Shown here one piece after another: positions 8,001-14,292 of a DNA stretch of 18,228 nucleotides. The first letter of the stretch is position 1, and every line of letters starts with the position of its first letter. The notes beneath the pieces were generated by a model. The model made no database searches. It was not told where the DNA came from and saw only the letters and a list, made by a program, of their open reading frames with translations. This DNA is from Candidatus Pacearchaeota archaeon CG11_big_fil_rev_8_21_14_0_20_30_13 (GTDB lineage Archaea; Nanobdellota; Nanobdellia; Pacearchaeales; GW2011-AR1), in the NCBI GenBank assembly GCA_002762735.1, contig PCVV01000053.1, positions 1 to 18,228 on the forward strand, read 5' to 3'. The translations under genes were made by a program, and so were the position numbers.

Positions 8001-8550
8001 AAGTTTTATAATCTATTCCAATCTTTTTTAATTCCGCGTCGGGAATTTTCACCAAAACTTCTCTAATTTCAGTAGGGAAAAGTCTAGTTTTTCCTTTGTA
8101 GAAGCTTGTTGGTTTTTCTAGCTTAACTTTTTCTTGAGTTGCTTGACAATGAGGACATTTTTTATTATCTTTAGCTTTTTTTGCTCTTTCGCTTGGGGAA
8201 TATTTTTTTAAATCTTTATCATCAAGCATAAGTTTTCCACATTCTTGACAAAAACATCTAAGACCTAGTTCTATTACATGAACATATTTTAGATGGATAA
8301 TTGGTTTAGCAAGATCTATACTTCCAGGGTGACCAAGGCATTCTTTAATTTTTCCTCCACAAGTTCTACATCGAACACCAGGATCAATTGCTCCAAGTCT
8401 TAAATCCATCAATCCTCCATCAACAGGATAACCGTCGATGTCATAAAGTTCTGGAGTTACAATTTTAGCAACTGAGACTTTCTTTATCTGTTCAGGACTA
8501 AGTAATGAAAACTTTATTTCTCCTATTTTTTTGCTTACTGTTTTTTTCAT
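5062..8550 (-). CDS. rpoA: RNA polymerase largest subunit, fused A' and A''
   Basis: Catalytic subunit of archaeal RNA polymerase. N-terminal zinc ligands are C61, C64, C71 and H74 in the clamp; a second set includes C101, C104, C132 and C135. The Mg-binding loop NADFDGD is at 434-440. The bridge helix region (RPDEFFFGAITGRDAL, then TPKSGYLYRRLANALQDMRV) is followed near residue 810 by the A'' signature ISPGEAVGLVTAQSFGEAST and the trigger loop. The end, PVPVGTGLPGLL, is typical of A''. Most archaea split this protein into A' and A''; here it is one chain of 1162 residues, shorter than the usual sum (roughly 1280-1300). The A'-A'' join is very short. Its ATG overlaps the stop of the 94-codon gene (ATGA), with a GGAGG motif at 8562-8567. 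Confidence 0.97.
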   Translation of the reverse strand: MKKTVSKKIGEIKFSLLSPEQIKKVSVAKIVTPELYDIDGYPVDGGLMDLRLGAIDPGVRCRTCGGKIKECLGHPGSIDLAKPIIHLKYVHVIELGLRCFCQECGKLMLDDKDLKKYSPSERAKKAKDNKKCPHCQATQEKVKLEKPTSFYKGKTRLFPTEIREVLVKIPDAELKKIGIDYKTCRIEWAILNSLIVPPVTVRPSIILESGERSEDDLTHKLSDIIRANQRLWENLNAGAPEVIIEDLWDLLQYHITTFFDNTVARVPPARHRSGQPLKTITERIKGKEGRIRKNIAGKRVNYSGRTVISPDPNIRINEVGVPFEIAKIVTVSETVNDINKEKLSKLIKNGETWPGANYVIRPDGRKKKISPELQEEIIEELKPGYKVERHLQDGDIVLFNRHPSLHRASLMAHFVRVLPGRTFRVHPAAANPYNADFDGDEMNIHSPQNEEARAEAKILLDVKQNLISPKNNTNLIGCIVDAVTGNYLLGKQDFTKEEANQLLYKSGIDREITSKTISGKDVFSSVLPDIDFSNSSLEIKKGKVIKGDIDKSTFGDEGGELVKIIDQKYGRDEAFDSIKRAFNLGKNYLSEVGITASVEDFDLDDETIAETDKIIKSTEKKAEEIIKSYEDGTIELIPGKSSEESREIHLLKVLNEVRTKIGATVKERFPDTNPVSYMIKSGGGGNILNIAQMASCVGQQAMGSKRIDFGYTERTLSFFKKGDLSPKARGFIRSAFIKGLRPDEFFFGAITGRDALMDTALRTPKSGYLYRRLANALQDMRVEYDGTIRDSGNNVIQFQYGVDGYDVSKIHLKEKISPGEAVGLVTAQSFGEASTQMVLRTFHMAGVAEMQVTTGLPRIIEIFDARKKPSSPKMEIYLENDFNNEESAREFAEKIKEVTLKGVSSEINLDFGSKTLTINLDKHELKKTHTTINKVVERLNELGFKVENKGNSIVLNANEYGFKEIYQLKEKLKKSIISGSKGIEQILIVKKGKDFVIMTLGTNLKEMIKLKEIDNKKITSNDLHEVATTFGIEAARQMIINEVKDVLDSQGLDIHIKHLELIADAMTNTGEVKGVTRMGIIAQKASILARATFETPVRQFVNAIVKGSTDKLESVIENIILNQPVPVGTGLPGLLVNVIGPLTKEDKLKKTAASKVVEKTNK

Positions 8551-8831
8551 TTTAATTTATTGCCTCCAAGTTTAGTTTGTTTTAAGGGTTCTACTACTCC
8601 AAATTCATTTAATTTCTTTTCCAAAGAATTCAATTCTTCTTTATCTGTCCAATTAATAAATATATTGTGGGTGTCATTCCAACAATCAATCTTAATGGAA
8701 CTTGTTTCATGATGATCCACCAAATCTTGAAAGATAGAAATTCCCTCACTATCTCTTACATATGCAATTAGCCATTCTTTAGCCAGTTTATAATCTTTTT
8801 CGGTTGTATATTGAATTTCTTTTTGTGTCAT
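8547..8831 (-). CDS. Hypothetical protein, 94 aa, wedged between rpoB and rpoA
   Basis: Unrecognised. The small acidic protein begins MTQKEIQYTTEKDYKLAKEW and includes a central beta-rich stretch (SSIKIDCWNDTHNIFINW) and a final helix (EELNSLEKKLNEFGVV). No metal motif or membrane segment is visible. Its ATG is one base after the rpoB stop and its TGA stop overlaps the rpoA ATG, so translation is tightly coupled on both sides. That coupling and the conserved position between the two largest polymerase subunits argue that it is a genuine co-expressed gene, possibly a polymerase-associated or assembly factor. That role is inference from context only. Its 3' end also carries the GGAGG ribosome-binding site used by rpoA. 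Confidence 0.85.
   Translation of the reverse strand: MTQKEIQYTTEKDYKLAKEWLIAYVRDSEGISIFQDLVDHHETSSIKIDCWNDTHNIFINWTDKEELNSLEKKLNEFGVVEPLKQTKLGGNKLK
8562..8567 (-). promoter_or_regulatory. Shine-Dalgarno site for rpoA inside the upstream gene
   Basis: The minus strand reads GGAGGC, 11 bases before the rpoA ATG at 8550 and within the last codons of the 94-codon gene. Most first genes here look leaderless, so a clear ribosome-binding site appears at an internal cistron where one is needed. Confidence 0.65.
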
Positions 8832-8832
8832 T

Positions 8833-11800
8833 TTATTCGTATTTATTTTTCAAACCAAATTTAGTATTTACATGAAGTCCTTGAAGTTCTTCAACCAAAA
8901 GTTTGAAAGCATATGAAACTTCAATTGGCTCGATTTCTTCAGAATGACATTCAGGACATGAAGTTTTATTTCTTATTTTATCTTCAAGTGCAATTGCTCC
9001 ACATTTTAAACAAATAGGCAAAACAACTTTATCTGAATCATACCTTTCTTTCAATAACAAAGATGCTCCGTGTGCTACAAGTGCTTGTTGTTCCATTTCC
9101 CCAAGACGAAGAGCTCCACCTCTAGATCTTCCTTCGATTGGTTGTCTTGTCAAAAGAGCAATCTTTCCTGAGGCTCTTCCATGAATCTTATTTGCTACCA
9201 TATATTTAAGTTTTAAATAATAAAGATTTCCAACAAAAATCTTTGAAGAAATTTTCTTTCCTGTAACTCCATTTCTCATTGTTTCTTTTCCATCGTATCT
9301 AAATCCTAAACCGCTTAGTTGTTCTTCCAATGATTTTTTAGTTTCACCTGAAAATGAAGTTCCATCAACAATTTCTCCTCTAAGTGAAGCAGTTTTACCT
9401 GCGAGTAATTCAAGTAAATATCCTACAGTCATACGACTTGGTAATCCGTGAGGGTTAAACATCACATCAGGTCTTACCCCATAATTTGTAAAAGGAATAT
9501 CTTCTTCGTTGACAATTGCACCAATAACTCCTTTCTGACCATGAGCTGTTGCAAATTTATCTCCTAATTCTGGAATCCTTAAATCTCTAGTTTTAACTTG
9601 AACAATTTTATTTCCTTCATCATCAATAGTAATAAAAACAGATTCTACAATTCCTTTTTCTTCTTGCCTCAATGTAACACTTGATTCTTTTTTAGTTCTA
9701 ACAGAAATTTCTCTTGCTTCTGATAAAAATTTAGGTGGAGATGTTTTTCCAATTAAAACTTCTCCTTCAGCGATATCAGATTCAGGATAAATAATTCCAT
9801 CGTCTTCCAAAGATTTGTAAAGTGATTCCATTTTATACCCAGAAACATTTTTTTCAGGAATTGTAATTTCATCCTTAAGTCCACCGGCGTAATTCATTTC
9901 TATTGCAGAGTAAGGTCTAAAGTAGAAACTTCTTCCAACACCTCTATCAAGGCTTCCTTTATTCAAAACAAGTGCATCTTCCATGTTGTATCCCTCATAA
10001 GTCATAATAGCAACAGTAAGATTTTGTCCTGCGGGATAAGTATTAAGTGTATCATAGACAAAACTTCTAACAAGAGGTTTTTGAGGATATTGTAAAATTG
10101 AAACGTCTGTATCTAATCTACATAAATAATTAGCTGCGTAAAGTCCAAGAGCTTGTTTCTGTGTTTTTGAACCTCTGTTAAGTCTGGAAGATTGATCGTG
10201 ATTTCCATAAGGAACTAAACTAGTAACTGCACCCAAAAATGCAACAGAATCGATTTCAACATGAGTATGTTCAATAGTAATTTCTTGATTGTTAATTGCA
10301 ACCAAAGCACTTTCTTCTTCAGAAGCGTCTAAATATTCAATAATTCCCATTCGAATAAGATCAACCCACTTAAGATCTCCTTGTTCTAAATGAATTAAAT
10401 GTTCATCTTTTAATCTTGAAATTCCTCCATCAATGATGATTAAGGGTCTTAAAACTCTTCCAGGTTCAGTTGAAATTGAAATTGATTGAAGCCCAAGTTT
10501 TTCATGAATACTTAACTCAACTGGAAGTTCCCCTTTCCTTCTTTTTTCTTTAATCAGTTCTACAAAAGCCTTGCCGTCTTCTACATTTCCAATGTAATTT
10601 CCATTAAAGAAAATTTCAAGACCAGTAACTAATTCTTTGTCTAATCCAGACTTTTCTAAATATTTCATAAATCTCTCTTCGTCCAAGTCAACTCTTGTTG
10701 CAACTTTACTCATTAATGCTAAATTTTTTCTAAGTCCAATTTCTGTTCCTTCAGGAGTTTCAATTGGGCAGAATCTTCCAAAATGAGTTGGGTGAAGAGT
10801 TCTAGCTTTGAAATTTTCTTGACCTGATTCAAGCATACTTGAAACTCTTTGCAATTGTGAAATTGTTGCAAGATAATTTGTTTTATCCATATTTTGAGTA
10901 ACTCCACTTCTTTCTCCAGTCCATGAACCAGTTGCAATTGCTGATTCAATTCTGTGACTAAAAAGAGTTGATTTTGCAAGAACCTTTATTGAGAAAAATT
11001 TCTTCCTCTTAGATGATTTTTGAAGAGAGTATTGTAAGTCTCTAATTAATATCCCTAAGTTTACTTTGAAAAGGGTAGTTAACAAATCTCCAGAAAGTCT
11101 AACTCTTTTATTTGCATAATGATCTTTATCTGTTCTAAGCTCGGGATTATCCTTTGCAAGTAAAAATTGTTTAATCAATTTACATATTGTAACCGCTTTT
11201 TTCATTCTAGAATTTTTGTCTTGTCCAATATGTGGAAAAAGGTAAGAATCAATTCTTTGTTTAACTCTATCTAAAATTTCCTTTTTTGTTCCTTGAAGAT
11301 TAGTCTTCTCAGCAATGTACATCATTGCATCTTCTTCAGTAGCTAGATTTGAAAATTCATAAAGGTTTACAATAACACTATCAGTTTCCTTTCCTATAAA
11401 TTTTGAAATGTCCGATTCTTTTGTTAAGCCAAGTGCTTTTAGAAGAATTACTGTAGGAATTTCTTTAAATCTAGAAAATGATGTTTCGAAAATTCCTTCC
11501 TTGCTTTCTTTTATTGTTGTAGGGATTCTATAAGTTCCTTTAAGACTGAATAATTTCAAAATCAAGCTTCCTTTTGAATTTTCTTCAATGAATGGTTGAT
11601 TTTCAGCAAGATCTTCTGCCATAACCATAACTCTCTCATTTCCTTTTATGATGAAATATCCTCCAGGGTCTAATGGATCATGGTAGTTTTCTATTAAACT
11701 TTTTTTATCAAGATCACAAGTGTTACACGCTTTACTTTTTACCATAACTGGAATCTTTCCAATTTCAACAAGTTCAGAATCAACTTGTCCATCTTTTTTA

Positions 11801-12096
11801 ACAGTTAGTTCAAGTGTAATTGGGGCAGCATAAGTTAAATTTCTTAATCTAGCTTCATAAGGCATTATCCTTGAAGTGCTTCCATCAGCTTCGATTACTG
11901 CTGGTTTTCCGACTTCTATTTTACCAAGTTGAATTTTAAATTCTTCTTCATCTTGATCAATTCCACCTGAAATTTCGTCAACAATTTCTTGCATTCTATG
12001 TTCAATAAATTTATTATAAGAAACAATATTAGATTCTACGAGTGAATGGTCTTCAAGGTATTTTTTTACAACTAAATGAGTTCTTCCTTCGACCAT
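8833..12096 (-). CDS. rpoB: RNA polymerase subunit B (unsplit, 1087 aa)
   Basis: Second-largest subunit of archaeal RNA polymerase. This is an unsplit RpoB, like Crenarchaeota and Thermococcales and unlike methanogens with B'' and B'. Landmarks include HPTHFGRFCPIETPEGTEIG, GYNMEDALVLNKGS, the catalytic-face ELGDKFATAHGQKG (about 845-857), NPHGLPSRMTVGYLLE, EGRSRGGALRLGEMEQQAL and a C-terminal zinc ribbon with CLKCG and CPECH. An N-terminal CNTCD is also present. At 1087 residues it is a little shorter than typical (about 1120). Its ATG shares one base with the rpoH stop (TAATG), and its stop is one base from the next start, so rpoH, rpoB, the 94-codon gene and rpoA form one translationally coupled unit. 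Confidence 0.98.
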   Translation of the reverse strand: MVEGRTHLVVKKYLEDHSLVESNIVSYNKFIEHRMQEIVDEISGGIDQDEEEFKIQLGKIEVGKPAVIEADGSTSRIMPYEARLRNLTYAAPITLELTVKKDGQVDSELVEIGKIPVMVKSKACNTCDLDKKSLIENYHDPLDPGGYFIIKGNERVMVMAEDLAENQPFIEENSKGSLILKLFSLKGTYRIPTTIKESKEGIFETSFSRFKEIPTVILLKALGLTKESDISKFIGKETDSVIVNLYEFSNLATEEDAMMYIAEKTNLQGTKKEILDRVKQRIDSYLFPHIGQDKNSRMKKAVTICKLIKQFLLAKDNPELRTDKDHYANKRVRLSGDLLTTLFKVNLGILIRDLQYSLQKSSKRKKFFSIKVLAKSTLFSHRIESAIATGSWTGERSGVTQNMDKTNYLATISQLQRVSSMLESGQENFKARTLHPTHFGRFCPIETPEGTEIGLRKNLALMSKVATRVDLDEERFMKYLEKSGLDKELVTGLEIFFNGNYIGNVEDGKAFVELIKEKRRKGELPVELSIHEKLGLQSISISTEPGRVLRPLIIIDGGISRLKDEHLIHLEQGDLKWVDLIRMGIIEYLDASEEESALVAINNQEITIEHTHVEIDSVAFLGAVTSLVPYGNHDQSSRLNRGSKTQKQALGLYAANYLCRLDTDVSILQYPQKPLVRSFVYDTLNTYPAGQNLTVAIMTYEGYNMEDALVLNKGSLDRGVGRSFYFRPYSAIEMNYAGGLKDEITIPEKNVSGYKMESLYKSLEDDGIIYPESDIAEGEVLIGKTSPPKFLSEAREISVRTKKESSVTLRQEEKGIVESVFITIDDEGNKIVQVKTRDLRIPELGDKFATAHGQKGVIGAIVNEEDIPFTNYGVRPDVMFNPHGLPSRMTVGYLLELLAGKTASLRGEIVDGTSFSGETKKSLEEQLSGLGFRYDGKETMRNGVTGKKISSKIFVGNLYYLKLKYMVANKIHGRASGKIALLTRQPIEGRSRGGALRLGEMEQQALVAHGASLLLKERYDSDKVVLPICLKCGAIALEDKIRNKTSCPECHSEEIEPIEVSYAFKLLVEELQGLHVNTKFGLKNKYE

Positions 12097-12302
12097 TATA
12101 CAACAACCCGGTAATACACATTTAATTCCGAGTCTATTTTTCTTTCAATTTGAATAACGTCCCCGATTTCACAACCTTCAGGAAGAGCAACATCACTGGA
12201 TAAAATTTTTGGAAGTTGGCTTTTAGAGATATTAAGACCGATTAAAAGATCATCAACTTCTTTTTCATTTAATTTTACGTGTTTTGGTTGTAGAATATGC
12301 AT
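12096..12302 (-). CDS. rpoH: RNA polymerase subunit H
   Basis: Small jaw subunit of archaeal RNA polymerase, homologous to the C-terminal part of eukaryotic RPB5. The 68-residue length is close to the usual 75-80. The family signature is visible: KHVKLNEKEVDDLL, then SKSQLPKILSSD, GCEIGDVIQIERK and YYRVVV at the end. It is the first gene of the polymerase operon. The leader is about 58 bases if transcription starts 26 bases after the TATA centre at 12386. This is longer than the leaderless arrangement of most other genes here. The stop TAA overlaps the rpoB ATG by one base. Confidence 0.95.
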   Translation of the reverse strand: MHILQPKHVKLNEKEVDDLLIGLNISKSQLPKILSSDVALPEGCEIGDVIQIERKIDSELNVYYRVVV

Positions 12303-12366
12303 TTTTTGTCGTCGGGGAGTTTATTTACTATTGCACAATACTATCTAAGCATTAGACAATATAAAA

Positions 12367-12390
12367 TTTATAAAAAATTAGTTTATAAAT
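12367..12390 (-). promoter_or_regulatory. RNA polymerase operon promoter with doubled TATA element
   Basis: TTTATAAA occurs at 12367-12374 and again at 12382-12389, separated by AAATTAG on the plus strand, giving a perfect 9-base inverted repeat (ATTTATAAA and TTTATAAAT) across 12366-12390. The distal copy would start transcription near 12360. The module nearly duplicates the EF-2 promoter at 2171-2193, differing by one base of length. Confidence 0.65.
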
Positions 12391-12478
12391 CTTTGCCTTT
12401 ACAATTTTTTTATGCAAGTTTTAGTATTTTTTTAAAAAAATTAAGTTTGGTCTTACAAAAAATTAATTTCTCTAAAAA

Positions 12479-12553
12479 TGGCCCCGAAGGGATTTGAACC
12501 CTCGACACCCGGATTAAAAGTCCGGTGCTCTGACCAGGCTGAGCTACGGAGCC
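12479..12553 (-). tRNA. tRNA-Lys (anticodon UUU)
   Basis: Read on the minus strand, a full cloverleaf of 75 bases can be drawn. The acceptor GGCTCCG pairs with CGGGGCC (one G-U), and the D arm is GCTC/GAGC. The anticodon stem CCGGA/TCCGG encloses loop CTTTTAA with anticodon TTT. The T arm GAGGG/CCCTT encloses TTCAAAT. The discriminator is A, CCA is not encoded, and no intron is present. A run of five T follows directly and could end transcription. Confidence 0.97.
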
Positions 12554-12586
12554 ATTTGATGCTACTAACTAATTTAAGAGAATTAG

Positions 12587-12596
12587 TTTATAAAAG
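12587..12596 (-). promoter_or_regulatory. TATA box for tRNA-Lys
   Basis: The minus strand reads TTTTATAAACTAATT, centred about 38 bases before the tRNA 5' end, so transcription would start about 10 bases upstream of the mature tRNA. It shares the TTTATAAACTAATT sequence with the EF-2 and rpoH promoters. Confidence 0.6.
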
Positions 12597-12599
12597 TTT

Positions 12600-12926
12600 T
12601 TACAGATGTTTCTTCAAAACTTCACTCAGTTCATCTTGACTCATTGCTCCAGAAAATCTTTCAAGAACTTTAGAATCTTTAATTAAAAGAAAAGTTGGAA
12701 TTGAAGAGATTTCAAATTTTTGAGCAATTTTAGCATTTTCATCAACATTAACTTTTCCAAAACGAATCTTTCCTTCAAATTCTTCAGAAAGATCATCAAT
12801 TATTGGACTCATAATTGTACAGGGCATACACCACTCTGCAAAAAAATCTAAAAAAGTAATACCTTCCTTCACAAACGATTCGAACTCTCCATTAGTCAGT
12901 TCTGGGACAATATCATTTCCAGTCAT
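12600..12926 (-). CDS. trxA: Thioredoxin
   Basis: Cytosolic thiol-disulfide oxidoreductase of 108 residues. It has the active site AEWCMPC (C33, C36), the buried acidic residue D27, and the cis-proline loop SSIPT (P77), followed by a C-terminal FSGAMSQDELSEVL as in thioredoxins. The frame is open upstream to an ATG at 12998, but that adds 24 hydrophobic residues encoded by AT-rich promoter sequence. I choose ATG at 12926 because a TATA box (12941-12955) is centred 26 bases upstream and would lie inside the longer version. It diverges from thyX and could provide reducing equivalents, for example to a ribonucleotide reductase, but no partner reductase is visible here. Confidence 0.95.
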   Translation of the reverse strand: MTGNDIVPELTNGEFESFVKEGITFLDFFAEWCMPCTIMSPIIDDLSEEFEGKIRFGKVNVDENAKIAQKFEISSIPTFLLIKDSKVLERFSGAMSQDELSEVLKKHL

Positions 12927-12940
12927 TTCTGTTAGAGAAA

Positions 12941-12955
12941 AAATTAATTTATAAA
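12941..12955 (-). promoter_or_regulatory. TATA box for thioredoxin gene
   Basis: The minus strand reads TTTATAAATTAATTTT, with the TATA core centred about 26 bases before ATG 12926. This supports a leaderless mRNA and decides the start codon. Confidence 0.65.
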
Positions 12956-12982
12956 ATTTTAGATTTAAATTGATAAGAAATC

Positions 12983-12990
12983 TATATAAA
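12983..12990 (+). promoter_or_regulatory. TATA box for thyX-like gene
   Basis: TATATAAA, centred 26 bases before ATG 13013. The transcript should begin at the start codon. It is divergent from the trx promoter within an 86-base intergenic region. Confidence 0.7.
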
Positions 12991-13012
12991 TAATGCAAGT
13001 CCTAGAAGAATT

Positions 13013-14233
13013 ATGAAAATTAGTTTAGTGGGATTAACAAAACCAGAATTAATAAATGAGGAGAATAATTCATTCTTTTTTGATTACGAAGAAGTTGAGA
13101 AAATTTTAAGGAAGGATCCAGACAAAGATAAAATAATGAATGGTCTTAAAAGATTTTCTCAAAATTGTGCAAGAGTTTGTTATTCTCAGTATGATTGGGA
13201 GAGGTTGTTAAAAGAGGATTTTAATAAAAATTTAATAGATAATATCATTATTCCTTCTAAGCATCATAGTATTTTCGAACATTTATGGTTTAATTTTTAC
13301 ATTGATGGAATTCCTAAAATAGGAGCAATGGTCTTGAATAACGAAAAACAGTATGTTACAAGTGAAAAATCTGCGAGGTACACTACCATGAAAGAGATGG
13401 ATTCTTTTCAAGAAATTCTTTATAATAAATGGTCAAAAATTCTCTTGCCTGTAATAGATTCTGTATATCCTAAAATAAAAGATGAGAAATTTAGACGGGA
13501 TAAAATAGAAAAACTTGCAAAAGAGAATGCGAGATACATGACTAGTGTGTTTACTCCAACTAAAATGCTTTATACTATAAATTTAAGGCAATTAAACTTT
13601 TTAATGGATCAATTTGATAAAGGAAGGCTTGGAGATTTATCTTCAGATCTAGAATGCAAATTAATTCCGATCATGAAAGATTTTTCTAATCAATTAAATA
13701 TATTAAAAATTAAAGGATTGGAGCATAAAACAGATAAAAAGGTTTCAATTTTTAATTTTAGAAATGTCGAGGAACATTTTGGAGATGTTTATTCAACAAA
13801 TTATCTCATGAGTTTCGCTTCATTGGCCCAAGTTCAGAGGCATAGAACAATAAATTATCATGTTTCAGAAGGAACTGAATTTGGGGCCCAATTAGGATTT
13901 TTCATTCCCAAAATTGTTAGTTATGCGAATGTAGAAAAAGAATGGATTGAAGATTTAAAGAAAGTCTCTAAAACAGATTTTCCCCAAGCTCAATTATTAA
14001 AAGTTAATGAGCGAGGAATTATTGAATATTTTAGATTAAAAGCTGTAGAAAGGCTCTGTGGTCATGCTCAATATGAAACCATGAAGAATACTCTTGCTAC
14101 TGCAGAAAAATATTTACAATATCAGAAAGAATTTGGAAAAAACTATAACAAACCATCATGTGCTCCAGAACCCAAATTATGTGATGGATCTTGTAATTGG
14201 GGAAAAAAGAAAGCAACAGAGCGAATTGTTTAA
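13013..14233 (+). CDS. thyX: Tandem-domain ThyX-like flavin-dependent thymidylate synthase
   Basis: Predicted to methylate dUMP to dTMP using methylene-tetrahydrofolate and FAD. At 406 residues it is nearly twice a normal ThyX (about 220-260) and reads as two ThyX-like halves. The first has SKHHSIFEHLWFNFYIDG and then SEKSARY (117-123), the tail of the ThyX signature, with RHR replaced by NEK-type residues. The second has the matching front part, QRHRTINYHVSEG (RHR at 276-278), but lacks the SxR end, and continues to a ThyX-like helix EYFRLKAVERLCGHAQYETM. The C-terminus has three cysteines (SCAPEPKLCDGSC). A leaderless promoter precedes it, and a TMK-like gene follows. A non-catalytic or altered-substrate ThyX relative is possible. 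Confidence 0.85.
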   Translation: MKISLVGLTKPELINEENNSFFFDYEEVEKILRKDPDKDKIMNGLKRFSQNCARVCYSQYDWERLLKEDFNKNLIDNIIIPSKHHSIFEHLWFNFYIDGIPKIGAMVLNNEKQYVTSEKSARYTTMKEMDSFQEILYNKWSKILLPVIDSVYPKIKDEKFRRDKIEKLAKENARYMTSVFTPTKMLYTINLRQLNFLMDQFDKGRLGDLSSDLECKLIPIMKDFSNQLNILKIKGLEHKTDKKVSIFNFRNVEEHFGDVYSTNYLMSFASLAQVQRHRTINYHVSEGTEFGAQLGFFIPKIVSYANVEKEWIEDLKKVSKTDFPQAQLLKVNERGIIEYFRLKAVERLCGHAQYETMKNTLATAEKYLQYQKEFGKNYNKPSCAPEPKLCDGSCNWGKKKATERIV

Positions 14234-14263
14234 AGACCTCTTGTATACTCCCCTAAAGATTTG

Positions 14264-14272
14264 TTTAAAAAT
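14264..14272 (+). promoter_or_regulatory. TATA-like box before the TMK-like gene
   Basis: TTTAAAAAT, centred about 25 bases before ATG 14293, in the 59-base gap after thyX. It suggests that the kinase-like gene has its own leaderless promoter as well as possible read-through from thyX. Confidence 0.45.
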
Positions 14273-14292
14273 CAAAAAGAAATTTTATTAAA

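Noticed and set aside
12366..12390. Inverted repeat as a Xer (dif) recombination site
   Set aside because: The arms and 7-base spacer superficially resemble one, but the arms are TATA boxes at promoter distance and a related copy occurs before fusA. A promoter explains it better.
12297..12497. 66-codon plus-strand frame across the rpoH promoter
   Set aside because: It overlaps the rpoH start, both TATA elements and the tRNA 3' end, and its translation is low-complexity hydrophobic sequence expected from AT-rich DNA.
12927..12998. Hydrophobic N-terminal extension of thioredoxin that could look like a signal peptide
   Set aside because: The extension is encoded by AT-rich promoter DNA containing the TATA box. 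The ATG at 12926 is exactly placed for a leaderless transcript and gives a standard 108-residue thioredoxin.
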